Part shown: positions 21,040 through 34,523 of the stretch, piece after piece | Numbering within the stretch: position 1 is the first letter of the stretch | Layout: each line of letters starts with the position of its first letter | NCBI GenBank assembly: GCA_013215385.1 | Contig: JABSOY010000006.1 | Location: 1-64,000 of the forward strand | Length of the DNA: 64,000 nucleotides | Reading direction: 5' to 3' | DNA from: Colwellia sp. | GTDB lineage: Bacteria; Pseudomonadota; Gammaproteobacteria; Enterobacterales; Alteromonadaceae | Position numbers and translations under genes: made by a program | The notes under the pieces: generated by a model | The model's input: only the letters and a program-made list of their open reading frames with translations | Database searches by the model: none | What the model was told of the DNA's origin: nothing

Positions 21040-21903
21040 ATGCGATTTTTCTTTGTTTTTCTTTTTATACTATTTTTTCACTTGCCACTTACTGCAGGTG
21101 AACATACCGTTTCAACGCAAATTAGTTATAATTCCGAACAAAGCTCAGCTAGCGGTTACGGGCTTATTTATCAATATCAGTTAATAGAAAGTTTTGAATT
21201 TGAAGCTAAGTATCTCCAAAGCGGTGATTTACAAATAATTAACGATGACAAAATTATTGATGGTGATTACCACAGTTTTTCTTCTGGCATTAACTTTACT
21301 AAATTACATCACCAAAATTTAACAGTTAAGTTAGGATTTGGTGCCAGCCTAATTTCATCTTCATCTAACAATTTATTAATTGACCAAGATGGCATATATC
21401 CTTATTTTCAAATAGCAGCTAGTTACAAAGTCACGGATAACTTATCTTTAACATTCGGCCATTCGAGTCAATTTAATCAAGCAGCGTTAGGCACAAATCA
21501 TTCATTATTCATTTCACTTAATTGGTTATTCTCCTCAAATGCTAGGTCGTATTCAAAGTCGCTTATTCAAAAAAATGCAATAGTAAGTATTACAAATAAC
21601 AAGCTAGCGGTTGCTGTTATAGTTCAACCAAAAATAATATCAAGATTATCAGAGTCATCTAAAGTTCATGCTCGCGCCGTGTCTATGTGGTATGTGCAAA
21701 TTGGTGCTTATCAACAAGCCGACAATGCTCACCATAAAGCGCTACTTTTAAAAAATAATCACTCCCTAACTTTTAGTGTTTCATTTCACAATGAGCTTTA
21801 CCGGGTATTAAGCCAAACATTTTCAACTAAAAATGCTGCTCTTGAATATTTACTTTATTTAGAAAATAGTTTTAATATTCAAGGCCTTGTTAAAAAAATA
21901 TAA
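21040..21903 (+). CDS. Outer-membrane beta-barrel protein with C-terminal SPOR-like domain
   Basis: The 287-residue protein has a signal peptide (residues 1 to about 19, LPLTAG) followed by alternating beta-strands typical of a small outer-membrane barrel (about 22-180, ending near LFISLNWLFSS). A basic linker leads to a C-terminal region from residue 217 (WYVQIGAY ... YRVLSQTFSTKNAALEYL) that has the SPOR pattern, a denuded-glycan-binding fold of division proteins. I know no named protein with this architecture. It is divergent from slt, whose product also acts on glycan strands, which fits an envelope role. No ribosome binding site is evident. Confidence 0.7.
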   Translation: MRFFFVFLFILFFHLPLTAGEHTVSTQISYNSEQSSASGYGLIYQYQLIESFEFEAKYLQSGDLQIINDDKIIDGDYHSFSSGINFTKLHHQNLTVKLGFGASLISSSSNNLLIDQDGIYPYFQIAASYKVTDNLSLTFGHSSQFNQAALGTNHSLFISLNWLFSSNARSYSKSLIQKNAIVSITNNKLAVAVIVQPKIISRLSESSKVHARAVSMWYVQIGAYQQADNAHHKALLLKNNHSLTFSVSFHNELYRVLSQTFSTKNAALEYLLYLENSFNIQGLVKKI

Positions 21904-21972
21904 GTTCTGTGCCCTGTTGAACTTTTTATTTGTTAAACTTACTATAATAATCACTTTTCGTAGCACAAAATT

Positions 21973-22233
21973 ATGAGCTCTAGCTCTGAAGAAACTTTCC
22001 AAAATGCTGATCACATATTAGATGCAGTTGGCTTGCGGTGTCCTGAACCAGTAATGATGGTCAGAAAAACTATCCGAAAAATCGCTGAGCAAGAAACCTT
22101 ACTGGTTGAAGCAGACGATTCTTCGACTACTCGCGATATCCCTAGTTTTTGTCGGTTTATGGAACACCAACTTGTTGCCCAGCAGACAGATACAAAGCCT
22201 TATCTTTATTTGATCAAAAAAGGGAAAGCGTAG
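21973..22233 (+). CDS. tusA: Sulfur carrier protein TusA
   Basis: TusA accepts persulfide sulfur from IscS and passes it to TusBCD-MnmA for tRNA 2-thiouridine synthesis. The 86-residue protein has the invariant [10 protein letters not shown] motif with the sulfur-carrying Cys23. No clear ribosome binding site was seen. The last five codons and the stop codon are part of the terminator hairpin. The gene is convergent with glyS. Confidence 0.94.
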   Translation: MSSSSEETFQNADHILDAVGLRCPEPVMMVRKTIRKIAEQETLLVEADDSSTTRDIPSFCRFMEHQLVAQQTDTKPYLYLIKKGKA

Positions 22234-22248
22234 CGCCTTCCCTTTTTT
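22216..22248. terminator. Bidirectional terminator overlapping the end of tusA
   Basis: Two 15-base arms (22216-22230 and 22234-22248) pair with a single mismatch. The three-base loop is the tusA stop codon TAG. T-runs flank both sides, so it can end tusA rightward and glyS leftward. Confidence 0.85.
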
Positions 22249-22289
22249 AGTCTTTAGCTTTAATTACTAAAGTTACCTTTCAATTTTTT

Positions 22290-24356
22290 CTATTGTAAAA
22301 GTGCAACATCCGCAATGGCAAAGAAGCTATTTCTAATTTCATTCAACAGAGTTAAACGATTTATTTTAACCGCTTCATCATCAGCCATTACCATCACGTT
22401 ATCAAAGAAATTATCAATAGGAGCTTTTAAGCAGGCTAATTCGGTCAAAGCCGCTTGATAGTCTTTAGCTACCATCAATGGCGCGATATTAGTTTTCACT
22501 TCATCAAATGCTTCAGCTAATGCTTTCTCTGCCGTTTCACTAGCTAAGCTCGCTTTAAATTCTGGATAAAGTTCACCCTTGAATTTCGCTAATATATTCC
22601 CTACACGTTTGTTAGCCGCAGCGAGTGTAGCTGCCTCTTCAAGTGTTTTAAAGTGGCTAACTGCTTTGATGCGTTTTTCAAAATCTAACGGCGCTGTAGG
22701 TGCATTTGCTAAAACAGCCTGAATAACATCAACAGAAATACCTTGTTCTTGGTAATATGCTCTAAAACGGCCTAAAACAAAATCAATAACCTGACTATTA
22801 ACGTTTTCATTGGCAAGCTTATCACCGTACAAAGCAACGCTTTCGTTAATCAGCTCACTAATATCTAATGATAATTGTTTCTCTACAATGATTCTGATTA
22901 ATCCAATGGCTGCACGTCGTAAAGCAAATGGGTCTTTATCGCCTTTAGGTGGTTGATTTATACCAAATATTCCAACTAAGCTGTCTACCTTATCAGCAAT
23001 AGCTACGGCACAACCAATATTACCTTCTGGTAGCGCATCACCAGCATAACGTGGTCGATACTGATCTTCTAACGCTTGTGCTACTTCTGGCGCTTCACCG
23101 TCATGTTGAGCATAGTATTTCCCCATGGTGCCTTGTACTTGGGGAAACTCTAAAACCATATCTGACATTAAGTCGGTTTTACTGAGCAAACCAGCACGGT
23201 TTGCTTGTGCTGGATTTTCACCAATTTTATTGGCAATAGCTTCACTTAATGAAGCAATGCGCTCTGACTTTTCTTTTAAAGTACCTAATTGCTTTTGAAA
23301 TAATACTGACGACAAGCTTTCTAAACGCGACTCTAACGTTTTACTTTTGTCCGTTTTAAAGAAGAACTCAGCATCGGCTAAACGTGGGCGAATAACTTTT
23401 TCGTTGCCTTTGATAACTTGTTGCGGATCTTTACTTTCGATATTAGTCACAAAAATAAACTTGTTCTGTAGCTGACCATTTTTATCAGTTACCGGGAAAT
23501 ATTTTTGATGATCTTTCATCGAATAAATAAGTGGTTCAGCAGGAACTTGTAAAAACGCTTCGTCAAAGCTACCTATTAATACTACTGGCCATTCGACTAA
23601 CCCTGTGACTTCTGCTAATAAATCATCATCAACTAATGCTTCACCATTTAATTGTTCAGCCGCTTTATTAATTTGCTCTAATATTAGGCTTTGTCTTGCT
23701 TGGTAATCCACCTGCACGTACGCAGCTTTTAACTTTTCTTCATATTCGTCAGCATGCGCTAAAGTAACTAATCCCTCATGATGAAAACGGTGACCTGTTA
23801 CAACATTGCTTGAGCTAACGTCTAAGGTTACACCCGCGATGACTTTTTCACCAAACATGATAGTCAACGTATGAACCGGACGAATAAACTGCGTACGTGA
23901 ACTTCCCCAACGCATAGGCTTAGGTATAGGTAACTTCTTAACAGCAAGATTAATCATTGCAGGAATTAGCGTTTCTACTGTTTTTCCTGCTTGCTTGGCG
24001 CGGTGTAATAACCATTCACCTTTATCCGTTTTTAAACGTTGTGCTTCTTCTATACTGATACCATTTGAGCGTGCCCAACCTTGCGCGGCTTTACTTGGGT
24101 TACCTTCAGCATCAAATGCTACGTTAATCGCAGGACCGCGCTTTTCAACTTCTTTGTCCGCTTGTTTTTCTTCTAATTTTATAACTTTAACGGCTAAACG
24201 ACGCGGTGTGGCAAACCACTTAATGTCTTCGTAGCCTAAATTAGCGCTGTCTAGCTGGTCTTTAATTTGTTGATAAAAAGTGACAGCAAGATTTTTTAAT
24301 GACTTAGGTGGTAACTCTTCTGTACCTAATTCTATCAATAGCGTTTCTGTGTTCAT
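22290..24356 (-). CDS. glyS: Glycyl-tRNA synthetase beta subunit
   Basis: The 688-residue beta chain of the bacterial (alpha-beta)2 enzyme, involved in tRNA binding. The start LLIELGTEELPPKSL and internal WPVVLIGSFDEAFLQVPAE are diagnostic. It also has the HD-like region (ADKVDSLVGIF) and a C-terminal anticodon-binding domain. The glyQ stop overlaps its ATG by one base, as in most gammaproteobacteria. Confidence 0.98.
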   Translation of the reverse strand: MNTETLLIELGTEELPPKSLKNLAVTFYQQIKDQLDSANLGYEDIKWFATPRRLAVKVIKLEEKQADKEVEKRGPAINVAFDAEGNPSKAAQGWARSNGISIEEAQRLKTDKGEWLLHRAKQAGKTVETLIPAMINLAVKKLPIPKPMRWGSSRTQFIRPVHTLTIMFGEKVIAGVTLDVSSSNVVTGHRFHHEGLVTLAHADEYEEKLKAAYVQVDYQARQSLILEQINKAAEQLNGEALVDDDLLAEVTGLVEWPVVLIGSFDEAFLQVPAEPLIYSMKDHQKYFPVTDKNGQLQNKFIFVTNIESKDPQQVIKGNEKVIRPRLADAEFFFKTDKSKTLESRLESLSSVLFQKQLGTLKEKSERIASLSEAIANKIGENPAQANRAGLLSKTDLMSDMVLEFPQVQGTMGKYYAQHDGEAPEVAQALEDQYRPRYAGDALPEGNIGCAVAIADKVDSLVGIFGINQPPKGDKDPFALRRAAIGLIRIIVEKQLSLDISELINESVALYGDKLANENVNSQVIDFVLGRFRAYYQEQGISVDVIQAVLANAPTAPLDFEKRIKAVSHFKTLEEAATLAAANKRVGNILAKFKGELYPEFKASLASETAEKALAEAFDEVKTNIAPLMVAKDYQAALTELACLKAPIDNFFDNVMVMADDEAVKINRLTLLNEIRNSFFAIADVALLQ

Positions 24357-25279
24357 TATGATTTCCCTTCGCTGGTTTGATTATTTTTACAAAGAGGGAA
24401 TCCCAATTCTTCACGTTTGTCGTAATAAGCCTTTGCACAAGCTTTCGACAGTGTTCTTACTCTTAGGATATAACGTTGGCGTTCGGTTACTGAGATAGCG
24501 TGACGTGCGTCTAACAAGTTAAAAGCATGTGATGCTTTCATCACTTGTTCATAAGCAGGTAATGCTAAGCCCGCTTCAATTAACTTTTGGCTATCTTTTT
24601 CACATTGATCGAAAGTATTAAATAAAGCGTCAACATCGGCATGTTCAAAATTATAGGTTGATTGCTCAACTTCATTTTGATGAAAAATATCGCCGTATAA
24701 AACTTTACCCATTGGACCATCAGCCCAAACTAGGTCGTAAATACTATCAACGTTTTGAATATACATCGCCAATCGTTCAAGGCCGTAAGTAATTTCACCG
24801 GTGACTGGAGTACACTCTAAACCACCTACTTGTTGGAAATAGGTAAATTGTGAGACTTCCATACCATTTAACCAAATTTCCCAGCCTAACCCCCAAGCAC
24901 CTAACGTAGGTGATTCCCAGTTGTCTTCGACGAAGCGAATATCATGGATTAATGGATCAATACCTAGTTCTTTTAAAGAATTCAGGTATAACTCTTGGAT
25001 ATTTATTGGCGAAGGTTTTAGCATTACTTGAAATTGATAGTAATGTTGTAAACGATTTGGGTTTTCACCATAACGACCATCTGTAGGACGTCGACAAGGT
25101 TGAACAAAAGCACTGCTCATCGGCTCTGGTCCTATAGAGCGTAAAAATGTCATCGGGTGAAATGTACCAGCACCGACCTCAAGATCTAGAGGTTGCACGA
25201 TGACACAACCTTGGCGAGACCAGTAGTCTTGTAACTGAAAGATTAATCCTTGAAATGTTTTTATATTGAACGTACTCAT
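24356..25279 (-). CDS. glyQ: Glycyl-tRNA synthetase alpha subunit
   Basis: The 307-residue catalytic alpha chain, class II. Recognisable stretches are [37 protein letters not shown] and [19 protein letters not shown]. The frame can be extended five codons, but the ATG giving [10 protein letters not shown] matches the family start and is preceded by CGGAAA. It is coupled to glyS by a TAATG overlap. Confidence 0.97.
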   Translation of the reverse strand: MSTFNIKTFQGLIFQLQDYWSRQGCVIVQPLDLEVGAGTFHPMTFLRSIGPEPMSSAFVQPCRRPTDGRYGENPNRLQHYYQFQVMLKPSPINIQELYLNSLKELGIDPLIHDIRFVEDNWESPTLGAWGLGWEIWLNGMEVSQFTYFQQVGGLECTPVTGEITYGLERLAMYIQNVDSIYDLVWADGPMGKVLYGDIFHQNEVEQSTYNFEHADVDALFNTFDQCEKDSQKLIEAGLALPAYEQVMKASHAFNLLDARHAISVTERQRYILRVRTLSKACAKAYYDKREELGFPLCKNNQTSEGKS

Positions 25280-25434
25280 AATTTTCCGATTCATTATTCG
25301 TGTTAATTTTACCGATACCGGCTAGTGAGATAAGTATACCGATTGCTTTATTATTAGCCTAGTAACAAGTTAACAATATTTGAGTTTTTACTCAGCAATA
25401 TTTCATTAGTGCTATTTTGATACTGCTGAATGTT

Positions 25435-25465
25435 AAAATGCCCGGATTTGATGTCCGGGCATTTT
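25435..25465 (-). terminator. Terminator after gyrB
   Basis: A perfect 12-bp inverted repeat, AAAATGCCCGGA / TCCGGGCATTTT, with a 7-base loop. It lies 24 bp past the gyrB stop and ends the dnaA-dnaN-recF-gyrB transcript. Confidence 0.88.
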
Positions 25466-25488
25466 AAATTTTAACGTAACCAGCTAAA

Positions 25489-29023
<3,535 letters not shown>

Positions 29024-29024
<1 letters not shown>

Positions 29025-30127
29025 TACAAGCGCATTGGCATAACTACATAAATAGCTTCGTTGGATTCAGCACCTTCAATAACCACACTACTATTAGCGT
29101 CAGCAAGAGTGAACTTAACTTCTGGCTCTTTTATCGCACTTAAAACATCGAGTACGTAATTGACATTAAAACCAATCTCTACTTCATCAAAAGGGAAATC
29201 TATCTCTAAAACCTCTTCAGCTTGTTCTTGCTCTGGGTTATTAGCTGTTATTTTTAACTCTTTTGCAGAAAAATTTAAACGTACACCTTTAAATTTATCA
29301 TTCGACAATATGGACGCACGTGATAATAGCTGCCGTAAATTATCTTTACTGGTATTGAGCACTTTATCACCATTACGTGGTAATACTCGGCGATAATCAG
29401 GAAAGCGGCCGTCGACTAATTTACTAGTGAACGAAAACTCACTGTCAATTATACGAATATGGTTAGAACCAAGAAAAACTTGTACATTTTCTTCTACCGG
29501 ATCGAGTAATCTAATAATTTCTAGAATTCCTTTACGCGGTACTATAACTTGTCTAGAAGGCAGTGATAAATCACCTGCTGTAATTTTACAAATGGCAAGA
29601 CGATGACCATCAGTGGCAACTGAACGAATTTCATTGCCTTCAGTTTCAATAGACATACCATTAAGATAGTATCTAACATCTTGATTTGCCATAGAAAAAT
29701 GAGTACTTTCAATTAAACGAAGTAAGTCAGATTTAAATAACTTGAACTCTACATCTCCTTTCCATTCTTCAATATTTGGAAAGTCCACAGCGGGTAATGT
29801 TGATAAAGAATACTTACTACGACCGGTACTGATAGTAATAGTTTCGTTAATTAATTCAAACGTTAACAATGAATCATCGGGTAAACTTTTACAAATATCA
29901 AGAAGCTTTCGTGCTGGGATAGTAATTTTACCGTCTTCACCATGGTTATCTATTTGAGTATTAGACACCATTTCTAATTCTAAGTCGGTAGCTGTCAACG
30001 TAAGTGACTGCCCACTAATGTCTAAAAGAATATTACCAAGAATAGGTAATGTACTTTTACGTTCGACAGCACCTGAAACCAATAAAAGCGGTTTTAGCAA
30101 TAATTCCCTATTTAATGAAAACTTCAT
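29024..30127 (-). CDS. dnaN: DNA polymerase III beta sliding clamp
   Basis: The 367-residue protein has the three-domain clamp fold. Typical sequence includes MKFSLNRELLLKPL, LPILGNILLD, SVATDGHRLA and a C-terminus ending in YVVMPMRL, the conserved clamp end. Length equals Escherichia DnaN (366). It follows dnaA by 57 bp and overlaps recF by one base. Confidence 0.99.
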
Positions 30128-30184
30128 TTATCTACCTATCTTATTTATGAACTTATTATTATTTTTAACAAAAAACAGCTAAAG

Positions 30185-31540
30185 CTATGACGAAAGTGTT
30201 CTAGTCAAATTAGAATAATCTTCTTTTATATCATGTGACTCTTCACGTAACGTTTTTATCTTACGACATGCATGCAAAACAGTAGTGTGATCTCGTCCAC
30301 CAAAGGCATCACCTATTTCAGGTAAACTATGATTAGTTAGTTCCTTAGATAATGCCATTGCAACCTGTCTAGGTCTAGCTACAGATCTATTTCTGCGCTT
30401 AGAAAGTAAGTCCGAAACTTTAATCTTATAATATTCGGCAACGGTTCGTTGAATATTATCGATACTAACTAACTTGTCTTGTAACGCAAGTAAATCTCGC
30501 AATGCTTCTCTTACAAAGTCAATTGTTATTGGTCTACCGGTAAAGTTAGCATTTGCTATAACACGGTTCAATGCGCCTTCTAATTCTCTAACATTTGAAC
30601 GTAAACGTTTAGCGATAAAAAAGGCAACTTCATCCGCTAAATTAATATTATTCTCTTGTGCTTTTCTCTTAAGGATAGCAACACGAGTTTCTAATTCAGG
30701 AGGCTCAATGGCAATTGTTAAGCCCCATCCGAAACGAGACTTTAACCTGTCTTCAACATCAACTTCTTTAGGATATCGATCACTCGTTAATATTATTTGC
30801 TGGTTACCCTCGAGTAACGCATTAAAGGTATGGAAAAATTCTTCCTGAGTACGGTCTTTCCCGGCAAAAAACTGAATATCATCAATTAATAAAGCATCAA
30901 CACTGCGGTAATAATGTTTGAATTTTTCCATAGCATTGTTTTGCAACGCTCGAACCATATCTTGTACAAAACGTTCAGAATGCATATATGCGATTTTAGC
31001 ATTAGGCTTATTTCGTAAAATACCATTACCAACAGCATGTAATAAATGAGTTTTACCTAGACCAGTACCGCCATAAATAAATAATGGATTGTAAGCAGTA
31101 CCAGGATTGTCAGCCACTTGTGAAGCGGCAGCACGTGCTAATTGGTTTGATTTACCTTCAACAAAATTATCAAAGGTATATTTACCCCGAACATTAGTCG
31201 TTTTTGGGATATTACTTTCTAGCTCAGTAGTATTCTTAGCTGGAGTCGAAAACTGAGGAATATTATTAATAATATTCTGTGAAGTTCTTTTAGTTGGAAT
31301 ACTGCCAACGTCAAAACGTAGTAAAGGTGGGTTAGAACTTTCTTGTAAAGTAACTAATTCATTAATGCGGCTTACATATTTATCACGAACCCAGTCAAGA
31401 ACGAAACGATTTGGAGCGTACAAAGTCATAATGTTATCGGCAACGACACATTGTAACGGACGTATCCACATACTAAATTGCTGTGCCGGCAATTCTTCTT
31501 GTAAAACTGAAAGGCATCGCTGCCAAAGTGAATTATCCAA
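30185..31540 (-). CDS. dnaA: Chromosomal replication initiator DnaA
   Basis: DnaA-ATP binds the boxes at oriC and melts the AT-rich element. The 451-residue protein has an N-terminal DnaB-interaction domain ([15 protein letters not shown]), AAA+ Walker [10 protein letters not shown], Walker [10 protein letters not shown], and the C-terminal DNA-binding signature ([16 protein letters not shown]). The start is TTG with TGGAG about nine bases upstream. A perfect DnaA box 116 bp upstream of the start suggests autoregulation. Confidence 0.98.
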   Translation of the reverse strand: MDNSLWQRCLSVLQEELPAQQFSMWIRPLQCVVADNIMTLYAPNRFVLDWVRDKYVSRINELVTLQESSNPPLLRFDVGSIPTKRTSQNIINNIPQFSTPAKNTTELESNIPKTTNVRGKYTFDNFVEGKSNQLARAAASQVADNPGTAYNPLFIYGGTGLGKTHLLHAVGNGILRNKPNAKIAYMHSERFVQDMVRALQNNAMEKFKHYYRSVDALLIDDIQFFAGKDRTQEEFFHTFNALLEGNQQIILTSDRYPKEVDVEDRLKSRFGWGLTIAIEPPELETRVAILKRKAQENNINLADEVAFFIAKRLRSNVRELEGALNRVIANANFTGRPITIDFVREALRDLLALQDKLVSIDNIQRTVAEYYKIKVSDLLSKRRNRSVARPRQVAMALSKELTNHSLPEIGDAFGGRDHTTVLHACRKIKTLREESHDIKEDYSNLTRTLSS

Positions 31541-31914
31541 CCAATGTGCTCCAGGTATTAAATTACTTAATCTAAATGGCGTTTCAATACAATACGCGAT
31601 TTAACAGAAGGTAAGCATATAAAAAATTATAGTATTAGGTCTATTATCACTATAGTTATCCACAACTGCAATATTGACTTTTAAATAGTTAGCCTTTTAT
31701 GGTAAATAAAATAAATAAATCGATGCTGAATCAATAAGAATGGCATTTTTAGACTAATTTACTACTAAAAAATTATTTCCATATTATTTAGCTATGAGGA
31801 TTAATTTTTGATGATTTTAATAAAGAAAAATGGCAATTGTTATAAAGCTGTGGATATATAATTTAGATCATAAAGATCTAACAAGGATCATTTTAAAATA
31901 GATTGTTATAAGCT
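31541..31914. promoter_or_regulatory. dnaA-rpmH divergent control region
   Basis: A perfect DnaA box TTATCCACA lies at 31656-31664, and a one-mismatch box (ATATCCACA, minus strand) at 31849-31857. Three GATC sites (31866, 31875, 31886) are spaced 9 and 11 bp, about one helical turn each, as in SeqA targets. On the minus strand a TATAAT (31626-31631) downstream of the perfect box is a candidate dnaA -10, although its -35 is poor. The stretch between the boxes is very AT-rich. Confidence 0.7.
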
Positions 31915-31943
31915 TTGACAAAGTAAATGACAAACTATATAAT
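31915..31943 (+). promoter_or_regulatory. Consensus sigma-70 promoter of rpmH
   Basis: Exact TTGACA (31915-31920), a 17-bp spacer and exact TATAAT (31938-31943). It is 75 bp upstream of the rpmH start codon. The leader contains a short TTGC/GCAA hairpin. It drives rpmH-rnpA-yidD-yidC. Confidence 0.93.
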
Positions 31944-32018
31944 TCGGCCTCTTTTTTTAGAACCAGTGTGCTCAATACGGCTGTTTGCCAGGGCAACAAC
32001 AACAGACGGATTAGCGTA

Positions 32019-32153
32019 ATGAAAAGAACATTTCAACCTAGCATATTAAAACGTAAACGCAACCACGGTTTCCGTGCACGTATGGCAACAAAAAACGGAC
32101 GTGCTGTAATTTCACGTCGTCGTGCTAAAGGTCGTGTAAGACTTAGCGCATAA
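32019..32153 (+). CDS. rpmH: 50S ribosomal protein L34
   Basis: The 44-residue basic protein begins [19 protein letters not shown] and ends VRLSA, essentially invariant for bacterial L34. The frame can be read 17 codons further upstream, but that part is the leader; the internal ATG gives the exact family length. It is the first gene after the consensus promoter and is followed by rnpA. Confidence 0.98.
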   Translation: MKRTFQPSILKRKRNHGFRARMATKNGRAVISRRRAKGRVRLSA

Positions 32154-32181
32154 TCTCTTCTTTAATCTTTAATTAAGAGAT
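32153..32181 (+). promoter_or_regulatory. Hairpin in the rpmH-rnpA junction
   Basis: ATCTCTT (32153-32159) pairs with AAGAGAT (32175-32181) across an A/T-rich loop. The 5' arm begins at the last base of the rpmH stop codon. There is no T-run, so processing or stability is more likely than termination. Confidence 0.4.
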
Positions 32182-32193
32182 CTGTTAGCCATC

Positions 32194-32550
32194 ATGGTTA
32201 ATTATGAATTTAATCGGGAGTCACGTTTGTTGACTCCCGGTCAATTTCAATCTGTATTTTCTAAACCTCTTCGTTTCGGCTCTAGCCATATAACTATCCT
32301 TGTTACTCCAAATACTGATGAACGTAATCGTTTAGGCTTAGCTATTGCAAAAAAACGCGTAAAATTAGCTGTTCAGCGAAACCGTGTTAAACGTCAAATA
32401 AGAGAAAGCTTTCGACTCCATCAACACGACTTACCTAACATTGATATGGTCGTTATGGTGAAATCAGGTACTGATAAGCTCGAAAATACTGAAATTAGAA
32501 AACAATTAGAAAAAATATGGCGAAAAATAATTCAACGCCACAAAAGCTAG
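32194..32550 (+). CDS. rnpA: Ribonuclease P protein component
   Basis: RnpA assists the RNase P RNA in maturing tRNA 5' ends. The 118-residue basic protein has the family signature [16 protein letters not shown] and the N-terminal [12 protein letters not shown]. The first codons contain a perfect 9-bp hairpin (32215-32239). yidD starts inside its 3' end. Confidence 0.96.
   Translation: MVNYEFNRESRLLTPGQFQSVFSKPLRFGSSHITILVTPNTDERNRLGLAIAKKRVKLAVQRNRVKRQIRESFRLHQHDLPNIDMVVMVKSGTDKLENTEIRKQLEKIWRKIIQRHKS
32215..32239 (+). promoter_or_regulatory. Hairpin inside the start of rnpA coding sequence
   Basis: CGGGAGTCA and TGACTCCCG form a perfect 9-bp stem with a 7-base loop, spanning codons for RESRLLTP, 21 bases after the start codon. 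No T-run follows. Confidence 0.6.
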
Positions 32551-32768
32551 CTGTAGCTTTAGTAAAAGCTTACCAGCGCTGGCTTAGCCCCCTACTTGGC
32601 AGTAACTGTCGATTCCATCCAACCTGCTCTTTTTATGCTATTGAAGCAATAAATCGCTTCGGTGTGTTAAAAGGTTGTTGGTTAGCGGGCAAACGTATAC
32701 TAAAATGCCATCCATTACACGCGGGGGGTGAAGATCCCGTGCCAACAACAACAAAAAAAGAGAAATAA
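32517..32768 (+). CDS. yidD: Membrane protein insertion efficiency factor YidD
   Basis: The 83-residue protein has the YidD hallmark cysteine-rich core [14 protein letters not shown] and the [17 protein letters not shown] motif. YidD assists YidC/Sec insertion at the inner membrane. It starts 34 bp before the end of rnpA in another frame and ends 6 bp before yidC, the conserved rnpA-yidD-yidC arrangement. Confidence 0.96.
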   Translation: MAKNNSTPQKLAVALVKAYQRWLSPLLGSNCRFHPTCSFYAIEAINRFGVLKGCWLAGKRILKCHPLHAGGEDPVPTTTKKEK

Positions 32769-32774
32769 TTAACT

Positions 32775-34424
32775 ATGGAATCTCAACGCAGTTTTCTTTT
32801 TATTGCCCTTATGGTTGTTACCTATTTGTTATTTACAGAATATCAAAAAGATAATGCTCCGGTAATTGCTGAACGAACAATAAGTCAAAGCTCCAACCAA
32901 GGTACCGCAACGAGTGGTGACTTTATTCCTGAATCGTCTGGTTCAGCCACGCCTATGTCTGCGCCTGTAAAAATAAGCGAGCAAGTTATCAGTATTAATA
33001 CTGATGTACTGGCCGTTAAAATCACAACTCGTGGTGGAGATATTGTTGAAGCTAAATTAATAAAATTCGACACAGAGCAAGGCAACGATATTCCGTTTAC
33101 TGTTATGCAAAATGGTAATCGTAAATATGTTGCTCAAAGTGGACTAACTGGAGCACAAGGATTAGATAGAGTAGTTCCTGGTCGCCCAATTTATCAATCA
33201 AGTAGCAAATCTTACACTCAAACGGGTGAAACACCTTTAGTTGTTGATTTACAATATTCTGCAGAAAATGGTTTAAAGGTAACTAAACGCTTTACCTTCA
33301 CCAAAGGTAGTTACAGTGTAAACATTGAATATATTATTAATAACACAGCGACTACTGCTGCAAGTGTGCAAATGTATGCACAATTAAAACAGTCTACACT
33401 TGTTGAAAGTGGTAGTTCATTAATGCCAACTTATCGTGGTGCTGCTTACTCTACTACTGAAGATCGTTATGAAAAATACGACTTTGATGATATTAAAGAT
33501 ACCAGGCTGAATGTAACAACTGCCGGTGGTTGGGTTGCTATGTTGGAGCATTACTTTGTTTCAGCCTGGATACCAAGCCAAACAACTGATAACCAAATTT
33601 ACTCTGACTATTCATCAAACAGTGAAGCCGTTATAGGTTTCAAATCTCCAGCAATTATCATTGAGCCAAATAGCCAAGCAACAACTTCAGCTATATTTTA
33701 TGTTGGCCCGAAAGATCAATACGTACTAGACGAAATTGCACCGTTCTTAGGTTTAACGATTGATTACGGATTTTTATCAATGATCAGCAAACCACTATTT
33801 TGGTTATTACTACAAATTCAGTCTTTAGTAAGTAACTGGGGATTTGCCATTATAGTAATCACCCTAGTCGTTAAAGGAGCTATGTACCCATTAACGAAAG
33901 CACAGTACACCTCAATGGCTAAGATGCGTGAACTTGCCCCTAAGATGGCACAGTTAAAAGAGCGCTTTGGTGATGACCGTCAAAAAATGTCACAAGCCAC
34001 CATGGAGATGTACAAGAAAGAAAAAGTTAATCCGGCCGGTGGTTGTTTACCTATGTTAATACAAATGCCTATTTTCTTAGCATTATATTGGGTATTTTTA
34101 GAAAGTGTTGAGTTACGCCATGCACCATTCTTTTTCTGGGTAGAAGATCTATCAACGAAAGATCCTTGGTTTATATTACCTTTCTTTATGGGCTTAAGTA
34201 TGTACTTTATGCAAAAAATGCAACCTATGACTATACAAGATCCAATGCAACAAAAAATTATGCAATATATGCCAGTCGCATTTTCGATATTTATGGCGTG
34301 GTTCCCTTCAGGTTTAGTTCTTTATTGGTTAGTAAGTAACTTAATTTCAATCACGCAAATGAAAATTATTTTCAGCGGTATTGAAAAAGCTAAGCAAGCT
34401 AAATTGGTCAAAACTGAAAAGTAA
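32775..34424 (+). CDS. yidC: Membrane protein insertase YidC
   Basis: The 549-residue Gram-negative type YidC has an N-terminal signal-anchor (residues about 6-21), a large periplasmic beta-sandwich (about 55-340) and five C-terminal transmembrane segments. Diagnostic sequence includes KGAMYPLTKAQYTSMAKMR (the conserved insertase arginine lies in the hydrophilic groove) and AGGCLPMLIQMPIFLALYW. A terminator follows 18 bp after the stop. Confidence 0.98.
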   Translation: MESQRSFLFIALMVVTYLLFTEYQKDNAPVIAERTISQSSNQGTATSGDFIPESSGSATPMSAPVKISEQVISINTDVLAVKITTRGGDIVEAKLIKFDTEQGNDIPFTVMQNGNRKYVAQSGLTGAQGLDRVVPGRPIYQSSSKSYTQTGETPLVVDLQYSAENGLKVTKRFTFTKGSYSVNIEYIINNTATTAASVQMYAQLKQSTLVESGSSLMPTYRGAAYSTTEDRYEKYDFDDIKDTRLNVTTAGGWVAMLEHYFVSAWIPSQTTDNQIYSDYSSNSEAVIGFKSPAIIIEPNSQATTSAIFYVGPKDQYVLDEIAPFLGLTIDYGFLSMISKPLFWLLLQIQSLVSNWGFAIIVITLVVKGAMYPLTKAQYTSMAKMRELAPKMAQLKERFGDDRQKMSQATMEMYKKEKVNPAGGCLPMLIQMPIFLALYWVFLESVELRHAPFFFWVEDLSTKDPWFILPFFMGLSMYFMQKMQPMTIQDPMQQKIMQYMPVAFSIFMAWFPSGLVLYWLVSNLISITQMKIIFSGIEKAKQAKLVKTEK

Positions 34425-34442
34425 AAAAAATATAATAAATAC

Positions 34443-34470
34443 AAAGGCGACCTAATTGGTCGCCTTTTTT
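34443..34470 (+). terminator. Terminator after yidC
   Basis: A perfect 10-bp stem AAAGGCGACC / GGTCGCCTTT with a 5-base loop, followed by a T-run. It separates the rpmH-yidC unit from mnmE. Confidence 0.88.
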
Positions 34471-34523
34471 ATTTGTGAACAATAAAAGTCTATAATAGCC
34501 AGGCTATTTATAAGGAAACCGTT

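Noticed and set aside
31968-32018. 17-codon N-terminal extension of L34
   Set aside because: Bacterial L34 is 44 residues starting MKRTFQP; the upstream codons are the rpmH leader.
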